In this document: positions 32,846 to 40,478 of the stretch, one piece after another
Layout of the letters: the number at the start of each line of letters is the position of its first letter
How positions within the stretch are numbered: the first letter of the stretch is position 1
DNA from: Paenibacillus planticolens
GTDB taxonomy: Bacteria; Bacillota; Bacilli; Paenibacillales; NBRC-103111
DNA: 64,000 nucleotides
NCBI RefSeq assembly: GCF_013141725.1
Contig: NZ_WHNZ01000064.1
Location: forward strand, 62,001-126,000
Direction: 5' to 3'
Translations under genes and position numbers: made by a program
Notes under the pieces: model-generated
What the model was told of the DNA's origin: nothing
What the model saw: the letters and a program-made list of their open reading frames with translations, nothing else
The model's database searches: none

Positions 32846-34336
32846 TTAAGTTGCATTTACGGGTTTCGGGGTTGCAACGACTGTCGGTTCTTCTTCGGCC
32901 TGAGCTACACGTTTAATGAAGAAGGAAAGCAGGAAACCGATAACTCCGATCCCGACAATGACAAGATAAGAATCATTAATTCCATGAATGGAAGCCTGTT
33001 TAATAAGTTCCTTGGAAGGATTCGCAGTTGCGTTTGCCGTCATCAGCTCTACGAGATGAGATTTGGTTCTGGTCGACATCACCGTGACAAGCAGTGCCGT
33101 ACCTACTCCGCCTGCCACTTGCTTGATCGTATTGGAAATAGCGGTACCATGCGCATTCAGTCTTGCAGGCAATTGATTGAGGCCCGCGGTGGTGATTGGC
33201 ATTAAGAAAAGCGCCATACCTAAGCGTCGTCCTGTGGACATTAGAACTAAATAAGTGTAACTTGTTGAATCCGTTAAATTGATGAAGCCAAGTGTCGTTA
33301 CAATCGTAATCGCCATACCGATGATGGACAACCATTTCGCTCCGAACTTATCGAACAGTTTCCCAGCCACCGGCATCATGAGCCCCATTAGGAGTGCGCC
33401 TGGGAGCATTAGAATTCCGGACTCCAACGGAGTATATCCGCGAGCATTTTGCAAATACAAGGGAAGCAGCATCATATCAGCATACATGACCATCGTAACC
33501 GCAATGTTGATTAACGTTGTCAAGGTAAACATGTTGTGTTTGAAAGCTCTAAGATCCAGAAGTGGGTTTTTGACAACCAGTTGTCGCCATGTAAACAATA
33601 TTAAGGCCACTACACCTACAACAATAGACAGGACGACTTCCGTACTTGACCATCCCTTGCCACCAGCACTACTGAAGCCGTAAAGAAGGAAACCGAATCC
33701 GATGGTTGAGAGAACCGCACCCCACGTATCAATTTTGGGATAGGTACGTTCGGAGACATTTTTCAGATATATAAATGCAACCACAATAACGATGACAGCG
33801 AATGGTATGATGCCATAGAAAAGAGTCCGCCATGAATAATGCTCCAAAATATAGCCGGCAATCGCCGGACCGACAGCAGGGGCAAAAATGATAGACAACC
33901 CAACCATGCCCATGGCAGCTCCGCGCTTGTCTGGCGGATAGATGGTCAGAATGACATTCATAAGAAGCGGCATTAAAATCCCAGCACCGGCTGCTTGAAT
34001 CAAACGGCCAGCCAACAACACTTCAAAACCAGGCGCTACGGCAGAAATGATGCTTCCAATGAGGAAAATAATCATGGATGCCTGGAACAGCTCACGCGTC
34101 GTAAATCGCTGCATGAGGAACGCAGTTATCGGAATTAAAACTCCGTTAACCAACATATAGCCCGTGGTCAGCCATTGTGCTGTCGAAGCAGCAATATTAA
34201 ATTCGACCATGAGTTCCGGCAAAGCGACACTCATAATCGTCTGATTCAGGATGGCGATGAATGCCCCCAGAATCATAACAAATAACAGTGGACCTTTCTT
34301 AATAGAACTGCTATCAAATGCTGCAATTTTGCTCAT
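32846..34336 (-). CDS. DHA2-family (EmrB/QacA type) multidrug MFS exporter
   Basis: A 496-residue protein with 14 hydrophobic segments, the DHA2 hallmark. Family motifs: LNQTIMSVALPELM near the first segment, GYMLVNGVLIPITAFLMQRF, and the motif-C phrase IFAPAVGPAIAGYILEHYSWR. I choose ATG 34336 (MSKIAAF), preceded by AAAGGA, over the TTG eight codons upstream. The gene is divergent from a TetR-type regulator. A promoter and a perfect palindrome lie between them, so drug-inducible repression by that regulator is likely. Related exporters carry lincosamides, quaternary ammonium compounds or similar; the substrate here is not known. Confidence 0.9.
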   Translation of the reverse strand: MSKIAAFDSSSIKKGPLLFVMILGAFIAILNQTIMSVALPELMVEFNIAASTAQWLTTGYMLVNGVLIPITAFLMQRFTTRELFQASMIIFLIGSIISAVAPGFEVLLAGRLIQAAGAGILMPLLMNVILTIYPPDKRGAAMGMVGLSIIFAPAVGPAIAGYILEHYSWRTLFYGIIPFAVIVIVVAFIYLKNVSERTYPKIDTWGAVLSTIGFGFLLYGFSSAGGKGWSSTEVVLSIVVGVVALILFTWRQLVVKNPLLDLRAFKHNMFTLTTLINIAVTMVMYADMMLLPLYLQNARGYTPLESGILMLPGALLMGLMMPVAGKLFDKFGAKWLSIIGMAITIVTTLGFINLTDSTSYTYLVLMSTGRRLGMALFLMPITTAGLNQLPARLNAHGTAISNTIKQVAGGVGTALLVTVMSTRTKSHLVELMTANATANPSKELIKQASIHGINDSYLVIVGIGVIGFLLSFFIKRVAQAEEEPTVVATPKPVNAT

Positions 34337-34362
34337 TTCACTTATTCCTTTCAAATTCAATT

Positions 34363-34379
34363 ACAAATTGACAATTTGT
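34363..34379. promoter_or_regulatory. Candidate TetR operator, ACAAATTG-A-CAATTTGT
   Basis: A perfect 17-bp palindrome downstream of the predicted start point of the exporter gene and 27 bases before its start codon. The position fits repression by the divergent TetR-type protein. Confidence 0.7.
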
Positions 34380-34405
34380 TGTATAATTAACTCGATGTAA
34401 ATAGT

Positions 34406-34434
34406 ATTATAGTCATCTATCCTACTGTTCACAA
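34406..34434 (-). promoter_or_regulatory. Sigma-A promoter of the DHA2 exporter
   Basis: Minus strand: -35 TTGTGA (34429-34434), 17-base spacer, perfect -10 TATAAT (34406-34411). Confidence 0.68.
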
Positions 34435-34562
34435 GCAACAGCTTTTGCATAAATGTTTATTAGATGACATTGTCAAGAGAATTGTCGCCTATCTACGACA
34501 TAATCCACAAAACTTGCGAAATTTGTCGTATAGCGTATGAAAGAGAAAGGAAGTAAGTGCTC

Positions 34563-35153
34563 ATGTCAACAAAAACACAACGTATAGACCCTCGCGTACT
34601 TCGAACGCGCCAACTGATTCGAGATGCTTTTATTGAATTGCTTCATGAACATGAGCTTGAGAAAATAACCGTGAACCGCATCGCGGAGCGAGCAACGATT
34701 AATCGGGTCACCTTCTATCTTCATTATCGAGATATTCCGGATATGATCGATAAATTGGCTGACGATATGATTAACGAAATCTATGCCATCTTGAAGGAAG
34801 CTCCGTACGCTCCCGGATTAAACATGGAGATCATCGTTAATATGCTTGAGCATATCGCAGAGCATTCGAATTTCTATAAGGTTCTGCTCGCTTCCAAACG
34901 CATACCCGTTTTTACAGAGCGACTCATGAAATTGTTTGCGGATTTTATCACCATTCGAATGAACATGCTCGAGGAATCCACCACTTTGAACGTACAAAAA
35001 GATATCGCGATCTGGTACGGCTCCTCCGCCATCATTGGTACCATTGTTTGCTGGCTTCGCAACGATTTGCCTTATACGCCAAGTTTTTTGGCTGCGCAGC
35101 TTGCAGAATTGCTTCGTATCCATCAATCGGTACCTCACGATAGGCAAGGGTGA
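34563..35153 (+). CDS. TetR/AcrR-family transcriptional regulator
   Basis: About 196 residues. The helix-turn-helix region is near the N-terminus: RQLIRDAFIELL, then EKITVNRIAERATINRVTFYLHY, the usual TetR phrasing. The rest is the helical ligand domain with a C-terminal region of the TetR_C_7 or similar kind. Either ATG 34563 or GTG 34557 could be used; AAAGGA lies 11 or 5 bases upstream. It is divergent from a DHA2 exporter and probably represses it through the palindrome at 34363-34379. A second inverted element, TGTCG...CGACA (34483-34500), lies nearer its own start. Confidence 0.9.
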   Translation: MSTKTQRIDPRVLRTRQLIRDAFIELLHEHELEKITVNRIAERATINRVTFYLHYRDIPDMIDKLADDMINEIYAILKEAPYAPGLNMEIIVNMLEHIAEHSNFYKVLLASKRIPVFTERLMKLFADFITIRMNMLEESTTLNVQKDIAIWYGSSAIIGTIVCWLRNDLPYTPSFLAAQLAELLRIHQSVPHDRQG

Positions 35154-35174
35154 GTCTACTCGCCCCACATTCAT

Positions 35175-35201
35175 GGCTCCCGGACTGGCGGAGCCTTTTT
35201 T
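35175..35201 (+). terminator. Rho-independent terminator after the TetR gene
   Basis: GGCTCC (35175-35180) pairs with GGAGCC (35190-35195), followed by six T. Confidence 0.88.
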
Positions 35202-35267
35202 ACATTTGCATACAAATGCATGTTCGTGTAATACTGTGTATACAACATTTAAGGAGTCATATGGGAT

Positions 35268-35906
35268 ATGCATAATTTTATCAGAATACTTTCATTTACT
35301 AGCGTGCTGGCGCTAACTGGGTGCTCCTCAGCACTAACTACGATGGCAGATGCACCAAGCCCTAGTTCTTCAACCACGACGATCTCACCTAAACAAACTG
35401 AAGCACCGATGGCTGCAGCGAAGCAACAAATGAATGACGAATATTACTTCACTCAAGCAAATCAGCATCCTGAGAAAGCCTTGATCGATGTAATCAACTC
35501 TTCAAAAGCAACACTGGATATCGCCATCTACAGTTTAACGCATCCTGATATTGTAGCAGCGATCAAAGAGGCGAAAAAGCGCGGCGTGACTGTGCGAATC
35601 ATCAGCGATAAAATTCAATCCTCAGGCAAAACGCAGGAAGAAGCATTAAAGCTGCTGGGCAGCGCCGGGATTCCGATGAAGATCAACAAACACAGTGGGC
35701 TCATGCACCTCAAGGTCACCATTGCAGATAAACAGGTTGTTACAACCGGCTCTTACAACTATTCGAAAGCAGCCAGCACTACGAATGATGAAGTCCTAAT
35801 GGTCATACATAACGAAGACGCGGCAAAATCTTTCTCCGAGCAATTTGAAGGCATGTGGGCTGATACGAAAGGCTTCGAGAAAATCGATAAAAAAATTGCC
35901 AAATAG
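35268..35906 (+). CDS. Lipoprotein of the phospholipase D / Nuc endonuclease family
   Basis: A 212-residue protein with a lipoprotein signal (lipobox LTGC, Cys at about residue 19) and one PLD-like domain. The HKD motif is HLKVTIADKQVVTTGSYNYS near residues 146-165. Proteins with a single HKD act as dimers; this size and the phrase VTTGSYNYSKAAS are typical of the Nuc-type nonspecific endonucleases (PLDc_2). The likely role is an exported, membrane-tethered nuclease or phosphodiesterase. ATG start 11 bases after AAGGAG; an ATG seven bases upstream is out of frame. It stands alone after the TetR terminator. Confidence 0.88.
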   Translation: MHNFIRILSFTSVLALTGCSSALTTMADAPSPSSSTTTISPKQTEAPMAAAKQQMNDEYYFTQANQHPEKALIDVINSSKATLDIAIYSLTHPDIVAAIKEAKKRGVTVRIISDKIQSSGKTQEEALKLLGSAGIPMKINKHSGLMHLKVTIADKQVVTTGSYNYSKAASTTNDEVLMVIHNEDAAKSFSEQFEGMWADTKGFEKIDKKIAK

Positions 35907-35926
35907 CGCTGCTCTCTCGTACACAA

Positions 35927-36589
35927 TTACAATTTATATTTACCATGAATCATCGTTTTTATTTGCTGAGCCGTATCATTAGGACTTGCATTCGTTGTAT
36001 CTATTAAGTTTATGACGGGTTTATTTTTATTGCTGTTTTCTTTCAGCCAAGTGTTGTACGACATCATTCCATTTATGAATTCATCAGGATAACTGTTTCT
36101 CCATGAAGGTCTATTTTGCAGGCGTTGTTTTAACTGATCGTTGTCGCAGACTAAAGCGATATAGATCAATTCGGAAAAATAACGCCTTTCCATACACGGT
36201 TCTAATTGGTCCGGCATAGCTGTCCCACATAATACGACCGGCTTTCCACTTTGAGAAATATTTTTAGCCATCCTTAACCAAAGTTCTCTGTATTCCCGGT
36301 AATTCGTCTCCGGCGTATGATAGCGATGATCCCATAATATATCTGTTTCCATTACAACAAAATCTTTGGTTAAAGAACTTAGTTCAAAAGCAACGGTAGA
36401 TTTCCCAGTGCCGCTTGCTCCGGTAACGATAAACAGGGGAAGCTGCAGAAATTCATGTGCGTGATTGCATGCTGGACAACTGGCGAATGTTTTCTCTCCC
36501 TTTGATTCAACTGCCTTATCGACTCTGTATTCCCCACAGTTTAAACAAACATTAAACATTTCCCTTATCTCCACCTTTGTTTTGGACAT
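35927..36589 (-). CDS. P-loop nucleotide-binding protein with N-terminal zinc ribbon (kinase-like)
   Basis: About 220 residues. The N-terminus has two Cys pairs, CLNC (about 15-18) and CPAC (about 38-41), forming a rubredoxin-like zinc knuckle, then a Walker A motif GASGTGKS (about 56-63). The layout after the P-loop (VMETDILWDHRYH, VLCGTAMPDQLEP, IALVCDNDQLKQRLQNRP) is that of small nucleoside/shikimate-type kinases with an LID-like arginine segment. The annotated ATG has no ribosome site; an in-frame ATG ten codons later is preceded by GGAGATAAGGG and may be the true start, which would keep both Cys pairs. The gene starts 3 bases after the stop of the membrane protein upstream. The substrate is unknown. 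Confidence 0.72.
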   Translation of the reverse strand: MSKTKVEIREMFNVCLNCGEYRVDKAVESKGEKTFASCPACNHAHEFLQLPLFIVTGASGTGKSTVAFELSSLTKDFVVMETDILWDHRYHTPETNYREYRELWLRMAKNISQSGKPVVLCGTAMPDQLEPCMERRYFSELIYIALVCDNDQLKQRLQNRPSWRNSYPDEFINGMMSYNTWLKENSNKNKPVINLIDTTNASPNDTAQQIKTMIHGKYKL

Positions 36590-36592
36590 TTG

Positions 36593-38224
36593 TTATAAAG
36601 AGGCCGGGGACATAAAATACGAGTACCATAAATTCGTTATGAAACCATCGAGTAATGCAAAATAGAACATCTCCAGACCGACATTGCGATCATCTAAGCC
36701 ATTCCTCCATATTCTAGTAGATACATACGCAAGAACAGCGAAAGCTATGAGCAGCATCAAATGAACCCAAACAGGCTGCAAGAAATCCGGCATAACTTGA
36801 AGCGCCGCAGCCTTCCGGTAATCACCGATAAATAACGCCTTCACTACGATGTACAGTCCGAAGGAAAGGCCGAAGTGCAGCCGGGGGCGCGCGTCATAAT
36901 GATACTGCCAGAATGCACTGAGTGCGAGTAAATACATGCCAGGCAAAACAATCCACTTCAGGCCTAGCAGCGAAGTAAGCAGTCCGATCCCCCACAGCAG
37001 CGGCAGCGTCTCGGCGGCCTTTCGCAAGTCAACTGCGCTCAGCTTGTTCATCTTCTCCTGATAAGGCAGTTGGTCGGTGGCGTAGAAAATTCGGAACGAT
37101 TCCGGATTCACGGGATCCAGCCAAATTGCCAGTGTATTCCCTTTGTCAGACACTAGGACCGGATACTCGGCGAAACCTCCGAATTGGCTGATCCTTGCGG
37201 AAGAAGCCAATTTCCCCTCCTTAAAGGCCAGCTTGTAAACCTCTTGACTCGTCAGGCGTCGGTTCTTCTCGTAAACCGACGATACCACTAGCGAAACCTC
37301 GCCGGAGGTTGACTTGGTAAAAGCAGGATGCAGAATTGTATCGGAATCAATCCCCGCCGATACGGGAATGTTAAGCAGTTCATCCTGCGCCTCTTCCGGA
37401 TGATTCACTGGGAAGGTCAGGCTGTATAATGAACTTTTGCCCGTTTTGGGCGAACTTGTAGTATATATTGTAATAAGCGATGAGCCGTCTAGACCTAATG
37501 CCACATCGTCCAGTTTACTAGTTACAAGATTCAATTCCTTCAGCTTGCTCCGTACGATGGGCTTCCATGATTCAGGTTCCAGCTTCGCAAAATGAATGGC
37601 CACGTTTCCTTCGCTACTCATCGTGTAGACGAGAGAAAGGCTTCCAGTTGAATCCAATACGCCTTGTATCCGCTTGATCCCACCTATTTCAACCTTTGAC
37701 CACTCTATACGTTCCTGCGCCTGATAAGCTCCTACGTACAGCTCCTCCTCATTATAAGCGAGCAGCACTCTTATGCCGTTTGAACCATTCACCGTTTGAA
37801 CATCGGTAATGTCGTTTTCGATCAGCAGCTTCTTTGGTGACCATGAACCGTTCGTCCACTCACTCGCATACAGCTTCTTGTCTGCTCCGATCCAGACTGT
37901 TCCGTCCTCTTGGATAAGCCTATAAGAAAAATTGAGCCCCGGATCCGGTAAAGGCCGTGTTTCTGAGCTGCTCTGTCCCGTTTCATCAATCCTTACATAT
38001 TGAAGTGCTTGGCCCGATCTGTAGGAAAAAGAACTCTCGCCCACCAGTTGCACCGACTCCCCGCTAGTCGCCAACTGCGGTAATTCTGTAGCTCGACCGA
38101 AAGGTTCGGGGTAAGGCTTCGCTTCTTCATTAGCCAGCATAAGCGTATGAATCATCCCAATTACTAGTAAAGCCGCTAGAAACGGCGCATATGTATATAG
38201 CTTCCACCAAACTTTATTTTTCAT
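36593..38224 (-). CDS. Unknown membrane protein with propeller-like extracellular region
   Basis: A 543-residue protein I do not recognise. An N-terminal membrane segment (FLAALLVIGMIHTLMLA) is followed by about 350 residues of repeating beta-strand phrases (for example LPDPGLNFSYRLIQEDGTVWIGADKKLYASEWTNG is one such pair, seen in part), which looks like a beta-propeller outside the cell. The last 140 residues hold about four hydrophobic segments. The start codon overlaps the stop of the MmcQ-fold gene (ATGA), so translation is coupled. The kinase-like gene follows within 4 bases. No enzyme motif is visible; a sensor or envelope role is possible but not shown. Confidence 0.75.
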   Translation of the reverse strand: MKNKVWWKLYTYAPFLAALLVIGMIHTLMLANEEAKPYPEPFGRATELPQLATSGESVQLVGESSFSYRSGQALQYVRIDETGQSSSETRPLPDPGLNFSYRLIQEDGTVWIGADKKLYASEWTNGSWSPKKLLIENDITDVQTVNGSNGIRVLLAYNEEELYVGAYQAQERIEWSKVEIGGIKRIQGVLDSTGSLSLVYTMSSEGNVAIHFAKLEPESWKPIVRSKLKELNLVTSKLDDVALGLDGSSLITIYTTSSPKTGKSSLYSLTFPVNHPEEAQDELLNIPVSAGIDSDTILHPAFTKSTSGEVSLVVSSVYEKNRRLTSQEVYKLAFKEGKLASSARISQFGGFAEYPVLVSDKGNTLAIWLDPVNPESFRIFYATDQLPYQEKMNKLSAVDLRKAAETLPLLWGIGLLTSLLGLKWIVLPGMYLLALSAFWQYHYDARPRLHFGLSFGLYIVVKALFIGDYRKAAALQVMPDFLQPVWVHLMLLIAFAVLAYVSTRIWRNGLDDRNVGLEMFYFALLDGFITNLWYSYFMSPASL

Positions 38225-38568
38225 ATAGATTCCCGGAGTCTCTTGGGAAGCTTTTTGACAACCTGATCGTAAGAGTGGTCAATCATTTGGAAGACATCCG
38301 ACTCTGGCAACGAACCATCCATCGTAATTGAATTCCAATGTTCTTTGTTCATGTGATACCCTGGTCGAACGCTCTCATGCTGCTCTCGCAAATTTTCCGC
38401 AATCACCGGGTCACATTTTAAATTAATATAAGAATCGTTCCCTTCGCTCTCAAAAATAAGCGCGAACATTTTACCTGCAATTTTGATCACCAACGGATTC
38501 GGGCCGAAGGGATAATCCTTAGTCGCTCCTTTTTTGTTCAAACAATATGCGATGATATTATTGTTCAT
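38221..38568 (-). CDS. MmcQ/YjbR-family DNA-binding-fold protein
   Basis: A 115-residue protein with the features of the MmcQ/YjbR fold: CLNKKGATKDYPFGPNPLV near the N-terminus, an IAGKMFALI strand, NLKCDP, and RPGYHMNKEHWNSI. The family has a CyaY-like fold and its cellular role is not well established. ATG start behind AAGGAG. It begins a three-gene unit, overlapping by four bases with the unknown membrane protein. Confidence 0.9.
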   Translation of the reverse strand: MNNNIIAYCLNKKGATKDYPFGPNPLVIKIAGKMFALIFESEGNDSYINLKCDPVIAENLREQHESVRPGYHMNKEHWNSITMDGSLPESDVFQMIDHSYDQVVKKLPKRLRESI

Positions 38569-38648
38569 AGCAGCTCGTCTCCTTTTTCAATAACAATAAA
38601 TTCCTTTGTATTCTTATTATAACTGAATTAGTGCAGCCGTTACGGATG

Positions 38649-38678
38649 AAAAAAAGAATAACCTAGCCTGCGGCTAGG
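38649..38678 (-). terminator. Hairpin terminator upstream of the MmcQ-fold gene
   Basis: CCTAGCC (38662-38668) and GGCTAGG (38672-38678) form a perfect 7-bp stem with a 3-base loop. On the minus strand it is followed by TTATTC and a run of seven T. Confidence 0.8.
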
Positions 38679-38712
38679 TCCTTGTCTAAACCCATACGTT
38701 TGAGCAAAGGGA

Positions 38713-38891
38713 GGGAACTCCATTCCCTTATTTCGGCGACAAGCGGAATTTCGGACGCCCGAGGGGAACTACTGGGTCTTATTTAACCTCAATGTTCTAA
38801 TTATCTGCTCTGAATGGTAGAATAGCGGATCCTAGTTCCCTTCCCCTTGTCTAAAGGGCTGTTTCTAGCAAAATAGCGCCCCGTAGTTCCC
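38713..38891. repeat. Dispersed 21-bp repeat family, locus 2 (two plus, two minus units)
   Basis: Units at 38713-38733 (+), 38764-38784 (+), 38820-38840 (-) and 38871-38891 (-). The minus units read GGGAACTAGGATCCGCTATTC and GGGAACTACGGGGCGCTATTT when reversed, less one base each here. The order and spacing match the locus at 25121-25298. Confidence 0.8.
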
Positions 38892-38946
38892 CCACTCCTC
38901 CAGCGAGGCATGGAGATTGGAGGCCCGCCATCCCAGCATAGCAAAC

Positions 38947-38985
38947 AAAACCAGCCCGTCACTAAGTACAGTGCCAGACTGGTTT
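38947..38985 (-). terminator. Terminator after the Bcr/CflA gene
   Basis: On the minus strand AAACCAG and CTGGTTT close a stem with an inner GGCACTG/AGTGAC pairing, followed by TTGTTT. Confidence 0.68.
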
Positions 38986-39002
38986 CCATTTAACATATAC
39001 GA

Positions 39003-40208
39003 CTAACCTAAGCTCTCACGCGTGCTTCTTCTTACCAGAAAGAAGTAAGCCAACATCGCTGCAGCGCTCGTCAATAAAATAATGACACCCAGCGGAACGG
39101 CAGTGTCTTCACCCGCGATGCCGACTAGCGGAGAGACGACCGCTCCGAGCAAGAAGGGAATGACGCCCAGCAGCGCAGCGGCGCTGCCCGCCATATGAGC
39201 TTGGCTCTCCATAGCAAGCGGGAATGCTGCCGTTGACGTAATGCCGATTGCCCCTACGAAGAAAAACAGCGGAATCACCAGTGCGAAAAGCGGCCCATGG
39301 ACGATAGCCACCACTAAGACAACGACGCTTGCCAAACTGGCGAGCCCTAAGCCAAACAATAGAAAAGCGTGTTCGGATACGCGATGCGACATTCGGCCGA
39401 CCAGTTGGGAGCCGATAATCAGGCTGATGCCGTTCGATCCGAACAAAAGAGCGAATAAGGTCGGCGAAGCCCCGTAAATATTTTGGTAAATAAACGGCGT
39501 TCCCGAAACATACGCGAAGACTCCCGCGATCATAATGCCCTGTGCCAGCATGTAGCCGACAAATTGGCGGTCTCGCAAAAGCATTCCGTAGTTCCGCAGC
39601 TGCTCCATGAAATTGCTGGGCCTGCGGCGATCGGATGGCAGAGTCTCCTGCAGCTTCCATTTTGTCATCGTCAGCAGATACATTCCCAGCAGCGCCAGCG
39701 CGATGAACACGCCGACCCACGTCGTGAAAGAAAGAATCCCGCTCCCGGTAACCGGAGCCACGAGCGGACCCAAATTACCGACAAGCAAAAGCAGCGAGAA
39801 AAATTTTGTGAGTTCGTGACCGCTGTACAGATCGCGTGCGATCGCACGGGAAATGACAATGCCTGCCGAAGCGGCAAACCCCTGTACGAACCGGAAGGTG
39901 ATCAACAGTCCGATATGTGGCGAAAATGCGCAAGCAAGCGAGGCGACAACATAAACGGCCATGGAGATAAGCAGCGGATTGCGTCTACCGTAGACGTCGC
40001 TCAGCGAACCCATAACGAGCTGGCCGATACCGAGTCCGAGTAAGCAAGCGGTCAAGCTGAGCTGCACCAGCGAAGCTGTCGTATCGAATTGCTTCACAAT
40101 TTCCGGAAACGCCGGTAAATACATATCGATCGTAAAAGGCCCCAGTGTCGAAAATAAACCGAGCAGCAAAGCTAGTTTAATCACTTGCTGATTGTTCGTG
40201 TTAGTCAT
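39003..40208 (-). CDS. Bcr/CflA-family MFS drug exporter
   Basis: A 401-residue protein with 12 hydrophobic segments. The opening LGPFTIDMYLPAFPEIVKQF and the loop GSLSDVYGRRNPLLISM are diagnostic of the Bcr/CflA group (bicyclomycin or sulfonamide resistance type). The sequence RFVQGFAASAGIVISRAIARDLYSG near residue 110 supports it. ATG start behind AGGAG. It has its own promoter (40268-40295) and terminator, so it is a single-gene unit. GC content appears higher than in its neighbours, which may point to a separate history. Confidence 0.92.
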   Translation of the reverse strand: MTNTNNQQVIKLALLLGLFSTLGPFTIDMYLPAFPEIVKQFDTTASLVQLSLTACLLGLGIGQLVMGSLSDVYGRRNPLLISMAVYVVASLACAFSPHIGLLITFRFVQGFAASAGIVISRAIARDLYSGHELTKFFSLLLLVGNLGPLVAPVTGSGILSFTTWVGVFIALALLGMYLLTMTKWKLQETLPSDRRRPSNFMEQLRNYGMLLRDRQFVGYMLAQGIMIAGVFAYVSGTPFIYQNIYGASPTLFALLFGSNGISLIIGSQLVGRMSHRVSEHAFLLFGLGLASLASVVVLVVAIVHGPLFALVIPLFFFVGAIGITSTAAFPLAMESQAHMAGSAAALLGVIPFLLGAVVSPLVGIAGEDTAVPLGVIILLTSAAAMLAYFFLVRRSTRESLG

Positions 40209-40267
40209 AATAAAAAGAATCTCCTGTTCTTCGTTCCATATCCAAGTAGAACGTCCGTTTTCATCCT

Positions 40268-40295
40268 ATCATAACTGTACTCATTTCGACAACAA
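40268..40295 (-). promoter_or_regulatory. Sigma-A promoter of the Bcr/CflA gene, with upstream hairpin
   Basis: Minus strand: -35 TTGTTG (40290-40295), 16-base spacer, -10 TATGAT (40268-40273). Directly upstream, AACCGTCAG (40303-40311) and CTGACGGTT (40319-40327) form a perfect 9-bp inverted repeat that may be an operator. Confidence 0.55.
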
Positions 40296-40365
40296 TTAGA
40301 ATAACCGTCAGTTTCATCCTGACGGTTCTAACTTTGGGGCTCTTATTATTCGGATATGGCAACGA

Positions 40366-40410
40366 TTTCCCTTATTTTGGCGAAACGAAAAGCGGAATGG
40401 TAGGCGCCCC
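40366..40410. repeat. Partial third copy of the intergenic repeat region
   Basis: TTCCCTTATTTTGGCGAAAC and the following AAGCGGAATGG...GCGCCC resemble 38723-38760 (TTCCCTTATTTCGGCGAC, AAGCGGAATTTCGG, ACGCCC). The GGGAACTAC part is missing or changed. Confidence 0.55.
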
Positions 40411-40429
40411 AGGCAGCCCCATCCCAAAC

Positions 40430-40468
40430 CTAAAACAAACCGGAACCCCCTTATTCAGAGAGTCCCGG
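40430..40468 (-). terminator. Terminator after the GH35 gene
   Basis: On the minus strand CCGGGAC pairs with GTTCCGG (one G-U), followed by TTTGTTTT. Confidence 0.68.
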
Positions 40469-40478
40469 TCTATGAACA

